Shown in pieces: positions 17,182 to 26,629 of a stretch of 64,000 nt of DNA. Made by a program: the position numbers and the translations under genes. Source of the stretch: Methylobacterium persicinum (GTDB lineage Bacteria > Pseudomonadota > Alphaproteobacteria > Rhizobiales > Beijerinckiaceae). The notes under the pieces are model-generated. The model had not been told where the DNA came from. It saw nothing but the letters and a program-made list of their open reading frames with translations, and searched no databases. Each line of letters opens with the position of its first letter. Positions within the stretch are counted from its first letter, which is position 1. The stretch covers positions 1 through 64,000 of the forward strand of contig NZ_BPQX01000001.1 in the NCBI RefSeq assembly GCF_022179525.1. The letters run 5' to 3'.

Positions 17182-18189
17182 ATGAACGCCGAACTGACAT
17201 CTTCCGAGCCCGGCCAGGCCGCGACGCAGGCGGCCAAGCCGCCGCTCAACATCCTGCTCTGCGCGCCGCGCGGCTTCTGTGCCGGCGTGGTGCGTGCGAT
17301 CGACGTGGTGGAGCGCGCCCTCGCGATCCACGGCCCGCCCGTCTACGTGCGCCATGAGATCGTCCACAACAAGTACGTGGTCGAAAGCCTCAAGCGGAAG
17401 GGCGCCGTGTTCGTCCGCGAGTTGGATGAGGTGCCGGATGGCGATGCCCCCGTGATCTTCTCGGCGCACGGCGTCGCCAAGACGGTGCCGGCCAACGCCG
17501 ATTCCCGCGGCCTCACCACCATCGACGCCACCTGCCCCCTGGTGACCAAGGTCCACCGGGAGGCGGAGATCCACCACAAGCGCGGGCGCCATGTCCTGCT
17601 CGTCGGCCATTCCGGGCACCCGGAGGTGGTCGGCACGATGGGCCAATTGCCGAAGGGCTCAATCACCCTGGTCGAGGACGTCGATCAGATCGAGGCCCTG
17701 ACCCCGGCCGACCCGGACAACCTTGCCTGGGTGACGCAGACCACCCTGTCGGTGGACGACACCCGGCACGTGGTCGAGGCCCTGAAGCGGAAGTTCCCGA
17801 ACATCACGGGGCCGCACAAGGACGACATCTGCTACGCGACCACCAACCGCCAGGAAGCGGTGAAGCAGGTGGCGCCCCTGGTGGACGCCCTGATCGTCGT
17901 CGGCTCCTCCAACTCCTCGAACTCGCAGCGCCTGCGTGAGGTCGCCGAGCGGGTGGGCTGCCCGATCACCCGGCTCCTGAACCGGGCCGAGGAGATCGAC
18001 TGGCCGGCCTTCGAGGGCATCGCGAAGCTCGGCCTCACGGCCGGCGCCTCGGCCCCGGAAGTGCTGGTGGAGGAGATCATCGAGGCCTTCGCCGCCCGGT
18101 ACGACGTGACCGTCGACACGGTCTCGACGGTGGTCGAGGACATGGTGTTCCCCCTGCCCCGCGAACTGCGCAGCGAGGCTGCGGAGTAG
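17182..18189 (+). CDS. ispH: 4-hydroxy-3-methylbut-2-enyl diphosphate reductase
   Basis: 335 residues. The three iron-sulfur cysteines are C33 (APRGFCAGV), C118 (DATCPLV) and C217 ([10 protein letters not shown]), and the substrate-binding [10 protein letters not shown] and [10 protein letters not shown] motifs are intact. It catalyses the last step of the MEP isoprenoid pathway, giving IPP and DMAPP. It heads the ispH-thrB-rnhA group that is conserved in many alphaproteobacteria. Here a 91-bp dispersed repeat separates it from thrB. Confidence 0.97.
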   Translation: MNAELTSSEPGQAATQAAKPPLNILLCAPRGFCAGVVRAIDVVERALAIHGPPVYVRHEIVHNKYVVESLKRKGAVFVRELDEVPDGDAPVIFSAHGVAKTVPANADSRGLTTIDATCPLVTKVHREAEIHHKRGRHVLLVGHSGHPEVVGTMGQLPKGSITLVEDVDQIEALTPADPDNLAWVTQTTLSVDDTRHVVEALKRKFPNITGPHKDDICYATTNRQEAVKQVAPLVDALIVVGSSNSSNSQRLREVAERVGCPITRLLNRAEEIDWPAFEGIAKLGLTAGASAPEVLVEEIIEAFAARYDVTVDTVSTVVEDMVFPLPRELRSEAAE

Positions 18190-18216
18190 GCGGTTTCCCC
18201 CGGCCCCGGCGGCCTC

Positions 18217-18307
18217 GTCTTTGCGAGCGCAGCGAAGCAATCCGGGGACGCGCGACGCCGGCCAGCGGCCCGCTGCCCTGGGTCGCTTCGCTGCGCTCGC
18301 GATGACG
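18217..18307. repeat. dispersed palindromic repeat, copy B1
   Basis: About 90 bp with arms TTGCGAGCGCAGCGAAGCAA and TTGCTTCGCTGCGCTCGC-type inverse, GTC at the left end and GAC near the right. It lies between ispH and thrB and makes an artificial in-frame N-terminal extension of thrB. Related copies are at 19830-19920 and 52912-53001, with a fragment at 39144-39182. Confidence 0.85.
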
Positions 18308-18403
18308 GGGGTGGTGCCCAGCGAACCGCAGCGGTATTGCCCGATCACCCGCGGGGTGCCGACGCATCGCACCCGCACGACCCGAACCGAACGAGCGCAC
18401 GAC

Positions 18404-19369
18404 GTGGCCGTCTACACCGAGGTATCCGACGCGGCGCTCGCTGAGTTCCTGGCGGCCTACGACATCGGCACCCTCCTCTCGTGCAAGGGGATCGCGGAGG
18501 GGGTCGAGAACTCGAACTACTTCCTGCACACGACCGGCGGCTCCTTCATCCTCACCCTCTACGAGAAGCGGGTGCAGGAGCAGGACCTGCCGTTCTTCGT
18601 CGGCCTGATGGAGCATCTGGCGCGGCGCGGCCTCGCCTGCCCGCAGCCGATCCGGGACCGGAGCGGCACCGCCCTCGGGCGCCTGTGCGGACGGCCCGCC
18701 GCCCTCGTCAGCTTCCTCGAAGGCGTCTCCCTGTCCTCGCCGGGGCCGGAGCATTGCCGGGAGGTCGGCGTGGCGCTCGCCCGCCTGCACGCGGCGGGCC
18801 GCGACTTTGCGATGGTGCGGGCCAACGCCCTCTCGGTCGGGTCCTGGCGACCCCTCTTCGAGCAGGCCGGCGGGCAGGCCGATTCCGTGTCGCCCGGCCT
18901 GACGGAGCGGACGCTGGCCGACCTCGCCGTGCTGGAGGCGGGCTGGCCGCGGGACCTGCCCGGCGGCGTGATCCATGCCGACCTGTTCACCGACAACGTG
19001 TTCTTCATCGGGGACGCGCTGTCGGGACTGATCGACTTCTACTTCGCCTGCACCGACGCATTCGCCTACGACCTCGCGGTGTGCCTCAACGCGTGGTGCT
19101 TCGATGCCCGGGGCAGTTTCCACCGGGATATGGCGACGGCGATGATCGCCGGCTACGAATCCCAACGCCCCCTGGAGCCCGCCGAGGTCGAGGCCCTGCC
19201 GATGCTCTGCCGCGGCGCGGCGCTGCGCTTCATGCTGACCCGGCTGGTGGACTGGCTGAACGTGCCGCCGGGGGCTCTGGTGAAGCCGAAGGACCCCCTG
19301 GAATACGACCGCCGCCTGACCTTCCACCGGCAGGCCCGCAGCGCCGCCGATTACGGGCGCGCGGCATGA
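18404..19369 (+). CDS. thrB: homoserine kinase (APH-fold ThrB2 type)
   Basis: 321 residues from a GTG at 18404 ([12 protein letters not shown]). The open frame continues upstream only because it reads through repeat B1, so that part is not protein. The fold is the aminoglycoside-phosphotransferase type, with the catalytic [15 protein letters not shown] (HxDxxxxN) and the following IDFYFACTD metal site. [16 protein letters not shown] is the alphaproteobacterial ThrB nucleotide-binding region. It phosphorylates homoserine for threonine synthesis. The stop overlaps the rnhA start as ATGA. Confidence 0.95.
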   Translation: MAVYTEVSDAALAEFLAAYDIGTLLSCKGIAEGVENSNYFLHTTGGSFILTLYEKRVQEQDLPFFVGLMEHLARRGLACPQPIRDRSGTALGRLCGRPAALVSFLEGVSLSSPGPEHCREVGVALARLHAAGRDFAMVRANALSVGSWRPLFEQAGGQADSVSPGLTERTLADLAVLEAGWPRDLPGGVIHADLFTDNVFFIGDALSGLIDFYFACTDAFAYDLAVCLNAWCFDARGSFHRDMATAMIAGYESQRPLEPAEVEALPMLCRGAALRFMLTRLVDWLNVPPGALVKPKDPLEYDRRLTFHRQARSAADYGRAA

Positions 19370-19815
19370 GCGACGAGGGCCGGGTCAAGATCTACACGGA
19401 CGGCGCCTGCTCCGGGAACCCGGGGCCGGGCGGCTGGGGGGCGATCCTGATCTACGGCGAGACCCGTAAGGAAATCTCCGGCGGGGAGGCCCACACCACC
19501 AACAACCGGATGGAGCTGCTCGCCGCCATCGAGGCCCTGGAGGCGCTCAAGCGGCCCTGCCGCGTCGATCTCTTCACCGACTCCCAGTACCTGCGGCAGG
19601 GCGTGACCGGTTGGATCCATAACTGGAAGGCCCGGGGCTGGCGCACCGCCGACAAGAAACCCGTGAAGAACGAGGATCTCTGGCGCCGGGTCGATGCGGC
19701 CCGGGATCGGCATGAGGTGGAGTGGCACTGGGTGAAGGGCCACGCCAGCGACCCCCTGAACAACCGGGTCGATGCCCTGGCGGTGGCCGCGATGGCGCCG
19801 TTCAAGCGGCGATAG
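19366..19815 (+). CDS. rnhA: ribonuclease HI
   Basis: 149 residues with the full catalytic set D12 ([16 protein letters not shown]), E50 (NNRMELLA), D72 (FTDSQYL), H126 and D136 (NNRVDALA). It cleaves the RNA strand of RNA-DNA hybrids at primers and R-loops. Its ATG lies in the thrB stop (ATGA overlap), so expression follows thrB. The basic handle region with [16 protein letters not shown] is present as in E. coli RNase HI. Confidence 0.97.
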   Translation: MSDEGRVKIYTDGACSGNPGPGGWGAILIYGETRKEISGGEAHTTNNRMELLAAIEALEALKRPCRVDLFTDSQYLRQGVTGWIHNWKARGWRTADKKPVKNEDLWRRVDAARDRHEVEWHWVKGHASDPLNNRVDALAVAAMAPFKRR

Positions 19816-19829
19816 CTTCTCCAAGCACC

Positions 19830-19920
19830 GTCATTGCGAGCCGAAGGCGAAGCAATCCAGGGCAGCGGGACGGTCCAAGACGTGGCGCTGCTGGATTGCT
19901 TCACTTCCGTTCGCAATGAC
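19830..19920. repeat. dispersed palindromic repeat, copy B2
   Basis: About 90 bp with arms GTCATTGCGAGCCGAAGGCG/AAGCAATCC and the inverted GGATTGCTTCACTTCCGTTCGCAATGAC. It fills the gap between the convergent genes rnhA and zwf, so it probably also serves as a bidirectional transcription end. Confidence 0.85.
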
Positions 19921-19934
19921 GGAGAGGGACGATG

Positions 19935-21461
19935 CTAGTCCGTCTTCCCGTCGATCCCGAGCCAGTGGCGGCCGTCGCGGGCGAGCAACTCGTCCGCCTC
20001 CTTCGGGCCGGCGCTCCCGGCGGGATAGAAGGCCACGTCCGCCTGCGGCCAGCCCTTCAGCAGAGGGTCCACCGCCGCCCAGCCGGCCTCAATGTTGTCC
20101 GCCCGCTGGAACAGGGTCGCGTCGCCGATCATGCAATCGTAGAGCAACGTCTCGTAGCCGACATTGGGCGTGTCGGCGAAGAAGTCGTTGTAGCGGAAGG
20201 ACGTGCTGACCCGGCCGATCTTCATCTCCGGCCCAGGCACCTTCACGTTGTATTCCGTGCCGATGCCGTGCTCAGGGTCGATGGTGATGCGCATCACCGT
20301 CGGGCGCAGGTCGTCGGTGGGGGTGTCCTCGAACAACTTGTAGGGCGCCGGCTTGAACAGCACCGCGATCTCGGTGCGGCGTCCAGTCATGCGCTTGCCC
20401 GTGCGGATGTAGAACGGCACCCCTGCCCAGCGCCAATTCTCGATGTGGAGCTTGAGGGCGATATAGGTCTCCGTCACCGAAGACTTGTCAACGTGCGGCT
20501 CGTCCCGGTAGCCGGGAACCTGCCGGCCCTCGCAGGTGCCGGCGGTGTATTGGCCGCGCACCGCATCCTCCGGCGGGATCGGCTGCACAGCCTGGGCGAG
20601 CTTGGCCTTCTCCGTGCGCACAGCCTCGGCGTCGAAGGAGTTCGGCGGCTCCATCCCGACCATGCACAGGAGTTGGAACATGTGGTTGGGCACCATGTCC
20701 CGCAGCGCCCCGGTGGGCTCGTAGAACCCACCGCGCTCCTCGACCCCCACCGTCTCGGCCGCGGTGATCTGGATGCTGTCGATGTATTCCCGCCGCCAGA
20801 CCGGTTCGAGCAGGCCGTTGGCGAAGCGGAACGCCATGATCGACTGTACCGTGTCCTTCCCCAGGAAATGGTCGATCCGGTAGAACTGACTCTCGTCGCC
20901 CTGCTTCAGGATGCGGGCGTTGAGGTCCTGCGCCGAGGCGAGATCGGAGCCGAAGGGTTTTTCGATCACCACCCGCCGGAAGGTGCCCTCCTCCTGCTTC
21001 AGGAGACCGGCCTGCCCGAGGCCGTCGACGATGGTGCCGAAGAAGCGCGCCGCCACCGCGCAGTAGAACACCGCGCTGCCCTTCACCTTATCCTTCACCG
21101 CCTGGAAGGTTTCCGGCTTCTCGAAATCGCCTTTCAGGTAGTGGAGCCTGTCGCGGACGAAGCCCCAGCTCTTGGGGTCGATGCTCGCCGCATGGAATTC
21201 GGAGGTCGGGTCCTTGCTGAACTCCTCCATGGTCTTCGTGAGACCGTCGCGGAGGGTCTGGTCGCTGCCCTCGCCGTGGTCCACGCCGAGGATCGAGAAT
21301 CCCTCCGGCAGCAGCCCGGCCCCCGCGAGGTTGTAGAGCGAGGGCATCAGCAGGCGCTTGGTCAGGTCGCCGCCCGCGCCGAAGATGACGAGGGTGCAGG
21401 GCGGGGCGGGCTTGGTCCCGCAGGCCGCCCCGTCTTTCAGGGATGTGATCCTTTCGGGCAT
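19935..21461 (-). CDS. zwf: glucose-6-phosphate 1-dehydrogenase
   Basis: 508 residues. The nucleotide-binding motif GAGGDLTKR is at 28-36 and the substrate/catalytic RIDHFLGKD at 195-203. VVIEKPFGSD and FYIRTGKRM are also typical. It oxidises glucose-6-phosphate with NADP+ or NAD+, the entry to the oxidative pentose phosphate and Entner-Doudoroff routes. The usual partners pgl and gnd or edd are not adjacent. It converges with rnhA across repeat B2. Confidence 0.97.
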   Translation of the reverse strand: MPERITSLKDGAACGTKPAPPCTLVIFGAGGDLTKRLLMPSLYNLAGAGLLPEGFSILGVDHGEGSDQTLRDGLTKTMEEFSKDPTSEFHAASIDPKSWGFVRDRLHYLKGDFEKPETFQAVKDKVKGSAVFYCAVAARFFGTIVDGLGQAGLLKQEEGTFRRVVIEKPFGSDLASAQDLNARILKQGDESQFYRIDHFLGKDTVQSIMAFRFANGLLEPVWRREYIDSIQITAAETVGVEERGGFYEPTGALRDMVPNHMFQLLCMVGMEPPNSFDAEAVRTEKAKLAQAVQPIPPEDAVRGQYTAGTCEGRQVPGYRDEPHVDKSSVTETYIALKLHIENWRWAGVPFYIRTGKRMTGRRTEIAVLFKPAPYKLFEDTPTDDLRPTVMRITIDPEHGIGTEYNVKVPGPEMKIGRVSTSFRYNDFFADTPNVGYETLLYDCMIGDATLFQRADNIEAGWAAVDPLLKGWPQADVAFYPAGSAGPKEADELLARDGRHWLGIDGKTD

Positions 21462-21601
21462 CGGGACTTCCTTCGATGGGCGGTGCAGCGAAACCGGCGA
21501 GACAACCCGGCGTGCGGGGAGGCGTTCCGGCGATCACCCGCTCGTCATGGAAGCCCCCGGTCCACTGCGCCGCACGCGACCGCGGCAAGGGCCGGAGACG
21601 G

Positions 21602-23182
21602 CTACTCGTCCGGCCGCACCGCCTGCCCGCCGAAGTCGATGGGCAGGCTCGGACCCTTCAGCTCCGAATCGCTCGGCAGCGCCCGCGCATCCCAGCCGCC
21701 GCCGAGGCCGCGGATCAGCGTGACCGCCGCCGTGTAGCGGTTGAGCAGCACCTGGAGCGCGGTGACCTCGTTGTTCACGAGGAGGCCCTGGGCCGTGACG
21801 ACGGTGGTGAAGTTCTGCGTGCCGGCCCGGTACTCGTTGAGGGTGATCTCCACCGCCTTACGGGAGGATTCCACCGCCGCGTCCTGCGCGCCCTGCTGCT
21901 GGCGCAGGATCCGCTGGGCGGCCAGCTGGGTCTCGATCTCGGCGAAGGCGGCGAGCACCACCTGCCGGTAATTGGCCACCGCCGCATCGTAGCCCGCCTC
22001 GGCCGAGCGGACCGCGGCCACCCGGGCGCCTCCTTCGAACAGGGTCTCGCTGCCGGCCGCCGTCACCGCCCAGACCTGATTGACCGGCGAGAGGATGCCG
22101 TTGCTTGTCAGGCCCGAGATGCCCCCGGAGGCCGAGATGGTCACGGTGGGGAAGAAGGCCGCCACGGCTACGCCGATCCGCTCGCTCTGCGCTTGGACGA
22201 GGCGCTCCGCCTGGGCGACGTCGGGCCGCCGCTCCAGCAGGTCGGCCGGGATGCCCGCGGGGACCTGCGGTGGGGTCCGGCCCAGCGTCGCGACGGGGAT
22301 GCTCACCTCGGAGGGCGGCCGTCCGATGAGGGTGGCGATGGCGTTCACGTACTGGACGCGGGTGAGGCGTACGGCGATGGCCTGGGCCTCGATCGTCTGC
22401 ACCTGCGTCTGGGCGGTGATCACGTCCGAGCGCGCGGCGACACCGGCCGCGTACTGGTTCTCGGTGATCTTCAGGGTCTTGCGGAAGTTCTCGACGTTCT
22501 CGTCGAGCACCTTCTGGAGGGCGTCGGCGTAGCGCACGGAGAAGTAGTCGGCCGCGACCTCGGCCTGGATCGACAGGCGGGTCAGGGCGATGGTGGCGGC
22601 GTCGGCCTGGGCGAGCGCCGTCTCGCTCTCGATGTTCCGGCGGACGCCGCCGAACAGGTCGAGTTCCCAGCTCGCCTGCCCCTGGAGCGACACGCTGGTC
22701 CGCTCCAAGCCACCCGTGCGGGCGCGGGTGATCGAGGGCGCACCGATCACCGTGGGATAGAGCGCCGCCTGGGCCGAGGCGACGAGGGCGCGGGCCTGCC
22801 GGTAATTGGCCACGGCCTGCCGGAGGGACTGGTTGTCGACATCGACGAGGCGAATCAGCCGATCGAGGGTCGCGTCGTGGAACACGCGCCACCAGTCGCC
22901 CCGCTCGACGGCGTCGGCGGGTCTCGCCTCGCGCCAGCCCTTCTTCCGGGCGGCGACATAGCCGGGGCTGTCCTCGCGCACGCCGCCCTGCCTGTAGGCC
23001 AGCGGAGTTTCGACGGAGGGACGGGAATAGTCCGGGCCGACGACGCAGCCGCCGAGGGCGGTGGCGAGAAGGGTCGCGGCGAGGAGGGCGCGGAGCCCCC
23101 CCCTCTCCCCGCCTGCGGGAAGAGGGGCGAGGGGATGCCCGGCGGCACCGATCAGCCTCTCCAACACAAACACCTGCATCAT
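21602..23182 (-). CDS. outer-membrane efflux lipoprotein (OprM/NodT family)
   Basis: 526 residues from the ATGATG at 23182, which overlaps the upstream pump gene's stop (ATGA). The lipobox ATALGGC puts the acylated cysteine at C46, followed by VVGPDYSRP, the usual mature start. Two TolC-like repeats follow with FFPTVTISASGG, ERRPDVAQAE and GLLVNNEVTALQVLLNRY. It forms the outer-membrane channel of the tripartite pump. Oddly, the N-region before the signal-peptide core (residues about 15-28, HPLAPLPAGGERG) is the translation of a dispersed repeat fragment, giving an unusually long n-region. The protein is the last in the operon. Confidence 0.94.
   Translation of the reverse strand: MMQVFVLERLIGAAGHPLAPLPAGGERGGLRALLAATLLATALGGCVVGPDYSRPSVETPLAYRQGGVREDSPGYVAARKKGWREARPADAVERGDWWRVFHDATLDRLIRLVDVDNQSLRQAVANYRQARALVASAQAALYPTVIGAPSITRARTGGLERTSVSLQGQASWELDLFGGVRRNIESETALAQADAATIALTRLSIQAEVAADYFSVRYADALQKVLDENVENFRKTLKITENQYAAGVAARSDVITAQTQVQTIEAQAIAVRLTRVQYVNAIATLIGRPPSEVSIPVATLGRTPPQVPAGIPADLLERRPDVAQAERLVQAQSERIGVAVAAFFPTVTISASGGISGLTSNGILSPVNQVWAVTAAGSETLFEGGARVAAVRSAEAGYDAAVANYRQVVLAAFAEIETQLAAQRILRQQQGAQDAAVESSRKAVEITLNEYRAGTQNFTTVVTAQGLLVNNEVTALQVLLNRYTAAVTLIRGLGGGWDARALPSDSELKGPSLPIDFGGQAVRPDE
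23096..23134. repeat. fragment of repeat family A inside the oprM-like gene
   Basis: CCCCCCTCTCCCCGCCTGCGG then GAAGAGGGGCGAGGGGATG: one terminal hairpin of the family A element. It lies in frame in the coding region of the efflux lipoprotein, between the start codon and the hydrophobic signal core. Confidence 0.75.
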
Positions 23183-26100
23183 TCCCCCGCCGGCAACGCG
23201 GCGGTGCCGCCGCCCCGGGCGCGGCGGCGGGCCATCCACCGGTGCCGGAGGCGGTCGAGGGACAGATAGACGACGGGGGTGGTGTAGAGGGTCAGGATCT
23301 GGCTCACGATGAGGCCGCCGACGATGGCGATGCCCAGCGGCTGGCGCAGCTCCGAGCCCTCCCCCGTCGAGACGATGAGCGGCACGGCGCCGAGCAGCGC
23401 GGCGAGCGTCGTCATCATGATCGGCCGGAAGCGCAGGAGACAGGCCTCCCGGATCGCATCCACCGGATTCGCGCCCCGGGTGCGCTCGGCGTCGAGGGCG
23501 ACGTCCACCATCATGATCGCGTTCTTCTTCACGATGCCGATCAGCAGGAATACCGCGATCAGGGCGATGATCGTGAACTCCGTCCCGGTCACGAGGAGGG
23601 CCAGCACCGCGCCGACGCCGGCGGAGGGGAGGGTCGAGAGGATGGTGAGCGGGTGCACGAAGCTCTCGTAGAGGATCCCGAGCACCGCGTAGACGGCCAG
23701 GATCGCGGCGAGGATCAGGAGCGGCTGGCGCGAGGCCGAGGACACGTAGTTCTTGGCCGCGCCGGCATACTCGCCGTGGATGCTCGCGGGCAAGCGCAGG
23801 TCGGCCATCGCCTTGTCGATGGCCGCCGTCGCATCCGACAGGCTTTTGCCCGGGGTGAGGTTGAACGAGATCGTGGTCGCCACGAACAGGCCCTGGTGGC
23901 TGATCTGCACCGGCGCGTTGCCGGTCTCGAAATGGGCGAAGGCCGAGAGGGGGACCATCGTCTCCTTGGCCGAGGAGACCGGCGCGCTCGACGAGGCGCC
24001 GCCCTTGCTGGCCGCCAAGGCGTTGGCCGACGCGTTCCTGGCCGAATCGGAGGCGATGGCCGAGGCGTTGGTGCTGGCATCGGTGCTGGCGGTGGACGTC
24101 GCCGCCGTGGCCGCAGCCAGGGCACCCGCCGTCCCGCTCCCGACGGCCCCGGTCCCGGAGGCCGCACCGACGGTGGCGGAGGCGGTGCCGCCGGGGGTGC
24201 TCGTCCCCGTCGCGGCGTTGGTGTTCACCGCACCACCCGCCGCCACGGTTCCCGCCACCGCGTTGGTGGTGGCGGAGCCGCGGGCGTTGCCGCCGGAGGT
24301 CGAGACGTAGATGCGCTTGATCGTCTCCGGCGTCTCCAGGTAGCGCGGGGCGATCTCCATCACGACGTGGTACTGGTTAAGCGGGTTGTAGATCGTCGAG
24401 ACTTGCCGCTGGCCGAAGGCGTCGTAGAGGGTCTGGTCGATCTTGTCGGGAGTGATGCCGTAGCGGAAGGCCGTCGCCCGGTCGATGACGATCCGGCTCT
24501 CCAGGCCGCCCTCCTGCTGGTCGGAGGTGACGTCGGCGAAGGTCGGGTCCTTCTGCAGGGCCGCCAGCAGCTTCGGCGCGGCGGTGTAGAGTTCCTCCGG
24601 CGTGTCGCCCTGCAGGGTGTACTGGTACTGGGCGAAGCTCTGGCGCCCGCCCATCTGCAGATCCTGCCGGGGGAAGACGTAGAGCCGCGCCCCGGCGACC
24701 CGGGCGAGCTTCGGGCGCAGGCGGCCCGTCACCGTGCTCATGGATGCCCGTTCGCTGAGGGGCTTGAGGCCCACGAACACGTTGGCCGAGTTGGTGCCGC
24801 GCCCGCCCGTGAAGCCGACGACGCTCTCGACGGCGGGGTCCGCTCCCACGATCCGCGTGGCCTCCTTGAGCTTCTTCTCCATGGACTGGAAGGAGATGCG
24901 CTGGTCGGCCTGGATGCCGCCCATCATCTGCCCCGTATCCTGCTCCGGGAAGAAGCCCTTGGGCACGATGATATAGAGGTAGACGTTCAGCCCCACCGTC
25001 GCCAGCAGGATCAGCAGCACCAGCCGGGGGTGGCGCAGGGCGATCTCCAGGGTGCGGGCATAGCCGCCGAGGAGGGCGTCGAACCCACCTTCCAGGCCGC
25101 GCACGAACAGGTTGCGGCGCTGCCCCGCCGGGGTGCCGTGCCCCTCCCGCCGGAGCAGGCGCGAGCACATCATCGGCGTCGTGGTCAGCGACAGGACGAG
25201 GGAGATCAGGATCGCAAGCGACAGGGTGACGGCGAATTCCTGGAAGATGCGCCCGACGAGGCCGCCCATCAGCAGGATCGGCAGGAACACCGCGATGAGC
25301 GACAGGCTCATGGAGATGACGGTGAAGCCGACCTCCTGCGCGCCGATGAGCGCCGCCTCGAACCGGGGTTTACCCTCCTCGATGTGGCGCTGGATGTTCT
25401 CCAGCACGACGATGGCGTCGTCCACCACGAAGCCGGTGCCGATGATCAGCGCCATCAGCGACAGGATGTTGAGGGAGTAGTTCAGGAGGTACATCGCCGA
25501 GAAGGTGCCGACGATGGAGATCGGCACCGCGACGGCGGGGATGAGGGTGGCCCGCCCCGAGCGCAGGAAGGCGTAGACCACGAGGATGACGAGGCCCACC
25601 GCCACGATCAGCGTCTCCTCCGTCGCCTCCAGGGAGGCGCGGATGGTGGCGCTGCGGTCGCCGGTGAGCTTGATGTCGATGCCGCCCGGCAGCGCCGCGA
25701 TGATCTGCGGCAGGGCCTCCTTCACGCCGTTGATCGTGTCGATGACGTTGGCGCCGGGCTGCTTGTAGACGAACAGCAGCACCCCCGGCTTGCCGTTGAC
25801 CATGCCGAGGTTGCGCTTGTCCTCGACGCCGTCCTCCACCTGCCCGACATCGGTGAGCTTCACCGCCGCGCCGTTGCGGTAGGCCACGACGATGTCGCGG
25901 TAGTCGCTGGCCTTGCGGCCCTGGTCGTTGGCGTAGAGCTGATAGCGGCGGGGCCCGACATCGATCTCGCCCTTCGGCGAGTTGGCGTTGGCGGAGGCGA
26001 GCGCCGCGCGGATGCCCTCCAGGCCGATGCCGTAGTTGAACAGGGCCGTCGGATCGAGCTCCACCCGCACCGCCGGCAGGGACGACCCGCCGACATCGAC

Positions 26101-26622
26101 ATTGCCGACGCCGGGCAGCTGCGACAGCTTCTGCTGCACCACCGTGGCGGCGGAATCGTAGACCTGCCCCCGGGTCAGGGTGTCGGAGGTCATGCCGAGG
26201 ATGATGATCGGCGTCTCGGCGGGGTTGAACTTGCGGTAGGTCGGGTTCTGCCGGAGCGAGGTCGGCAGGTCGGCGCGGGCGGCGTTGATGGCCGCCTGCA
26301 CGTCCCGGGCGGCGCCGTCGATGTCGCGGTTGAGGCCGAACAGCAGCACGATGCGGACGGTGCCGAGCGAACTCGTCGAGGTCATCTCGTTGACGTCGGC
26401 GATGACGCCGAGCCGCCGCTCCAGGGGCGCGGCGACGGTGGTCGCCATGGTCTCGGGGCTGGCGCCGGCCATCTGCGCCTGGACGAGGATGACGGGGAAG
26501 TCGATCTGCGGCAGCGGCGCCACGGGCAGCTTCAGGAACGCGAAGACGCCGGCCAGCAGCACCCCGATGGTGAGCAGCGTCGTCGCGATCGGCCGCCGGA
26601 TGAAGGGCGCGGAGACGTTCAC
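23179..26622 (-). CDS. mdtC: RND multidrug efflux permease (MdtC/MuxC type) with a low-complexity insert
   Basis: 1147 residues from a GTG at 26622; relatives such as E. coli MdtC have about 1025. All RND features are present: the N-terminal anchor FIRRPIATTLLTIGVLLAG, the TM4 proton-relay aspartates in [16 protein letters not shown], two large periplasmic loops and 12 membrane segments. Residues about 776-885 are a run of Ala, Thr, Ser, Gly and Asn with no aromatic residues. It lies in the second periplasmic loop between RIYVSTSGG and ETMVPLSAFA, and accounts for the extra length. The start is preceded by a Shine-Dalgarno-like GGGGAGAGGGG that belongs to repeat copy A2. The stop overlaps the oprM-like start by 4 nt. 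The name follows operon order; the substrate is unknown. Confidence 0.94.
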   Translation of the reverse strand: MNVSAPFIRRPIATTLLTIGVLLAGVFAFLKLPVAPLPQIDFPVILVQAQMAGASPETMATTVAAPLERRLGVIADVNEMTSTSSLGTVRIVLLFGLNRDIDGAARDVQAAINAARADLPTSLRQNPTYRKFNPAETPIIILGMTSDTLTRGQVYDSAATVVQQKLSQLPGVGNVDVGGSSLPAVRVELDPTALFNYGIGLEGIRAALASANANSPKGEIDVGPRRYQLYANDQGRKASDYRDIVVAYRNGAAVKLTDVGQVEDGVEDKRNLGMVNGKPGVLLFVYKQPGANVIDTINGVKEALPQIIAALPGGIDIKLTGDRSATIRASLEATEETLIVAVGLVILVVYAFLRSGRATLIPAVAVPISIVGTFSAMYLLNYSLNILSLMALIIGTGFVVDDAIVVLENIQRHIEEGKPRFEAALIGAQEVGFTVISMSLSLIAVFLPILLMGGLVGRIFQEFAVTLSLAILISLVLSLTTTPMMCSRLLRREGHGTPAGQRRNLFVRGLEGGFDALLGGYARTLEIALRHPRLVLLILLATVGLNVYLYIIVPKGFFPEQDTGQMMGGIQADQRISFQSMEKKLKEATRIVGADPAVESVVGFTGGRGTNSANVFVGLKPLSERASMSTVTGRLRPKLARVAGARLYVFPRQDLQMGGRQSFAQYQYTLQGDTPEELYTAAPKLLAALQKDPTFADVTSDQQEGGLESRIVIDRATAFRYGITPDKIDQTLYDAFGQRQVSTIYNPLNQYHVVMEIAPRYLETPETIKRIYVSTSGGNARGSATTNAVAGTVAAGGAVNTNAATGTSTPGGTASATVGAASGTGAVGSGTAGALAAATAATSTASTDASTNASAIASDSARNASANALAASKGGASSSAPVSSAKETMVPLSAFAHFETGNAPVQISHQGLFVATTISFNLTPGKSLSDATAAIDKAMADLRLPASIHGEYAGAAKNYVSSASRQPLLILAAILAVYAVLGILYESFVHPLTILSTLPSAGVGAVLALLVTGTEFTIIALIAVFLLIGIVKKNAIMMVDVALDAERTRGANPVDAIREACLLRFRPIMMTTLAALLGAVPLIVSTGEGSELRQPLGIAIVGGLIVSQILTLYTTPVVYLSLDRLRHRWMARRRARGGGTAALPAGE

Positions 26623-26629
26623 CGGGAAT

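Noticed and set aside
18221-18403. N-terminal extension of homoserine kinase
   Set aside because: It is the translation of repeat B1 and intergenic sequence; family homology starts at the GTG at 18404.
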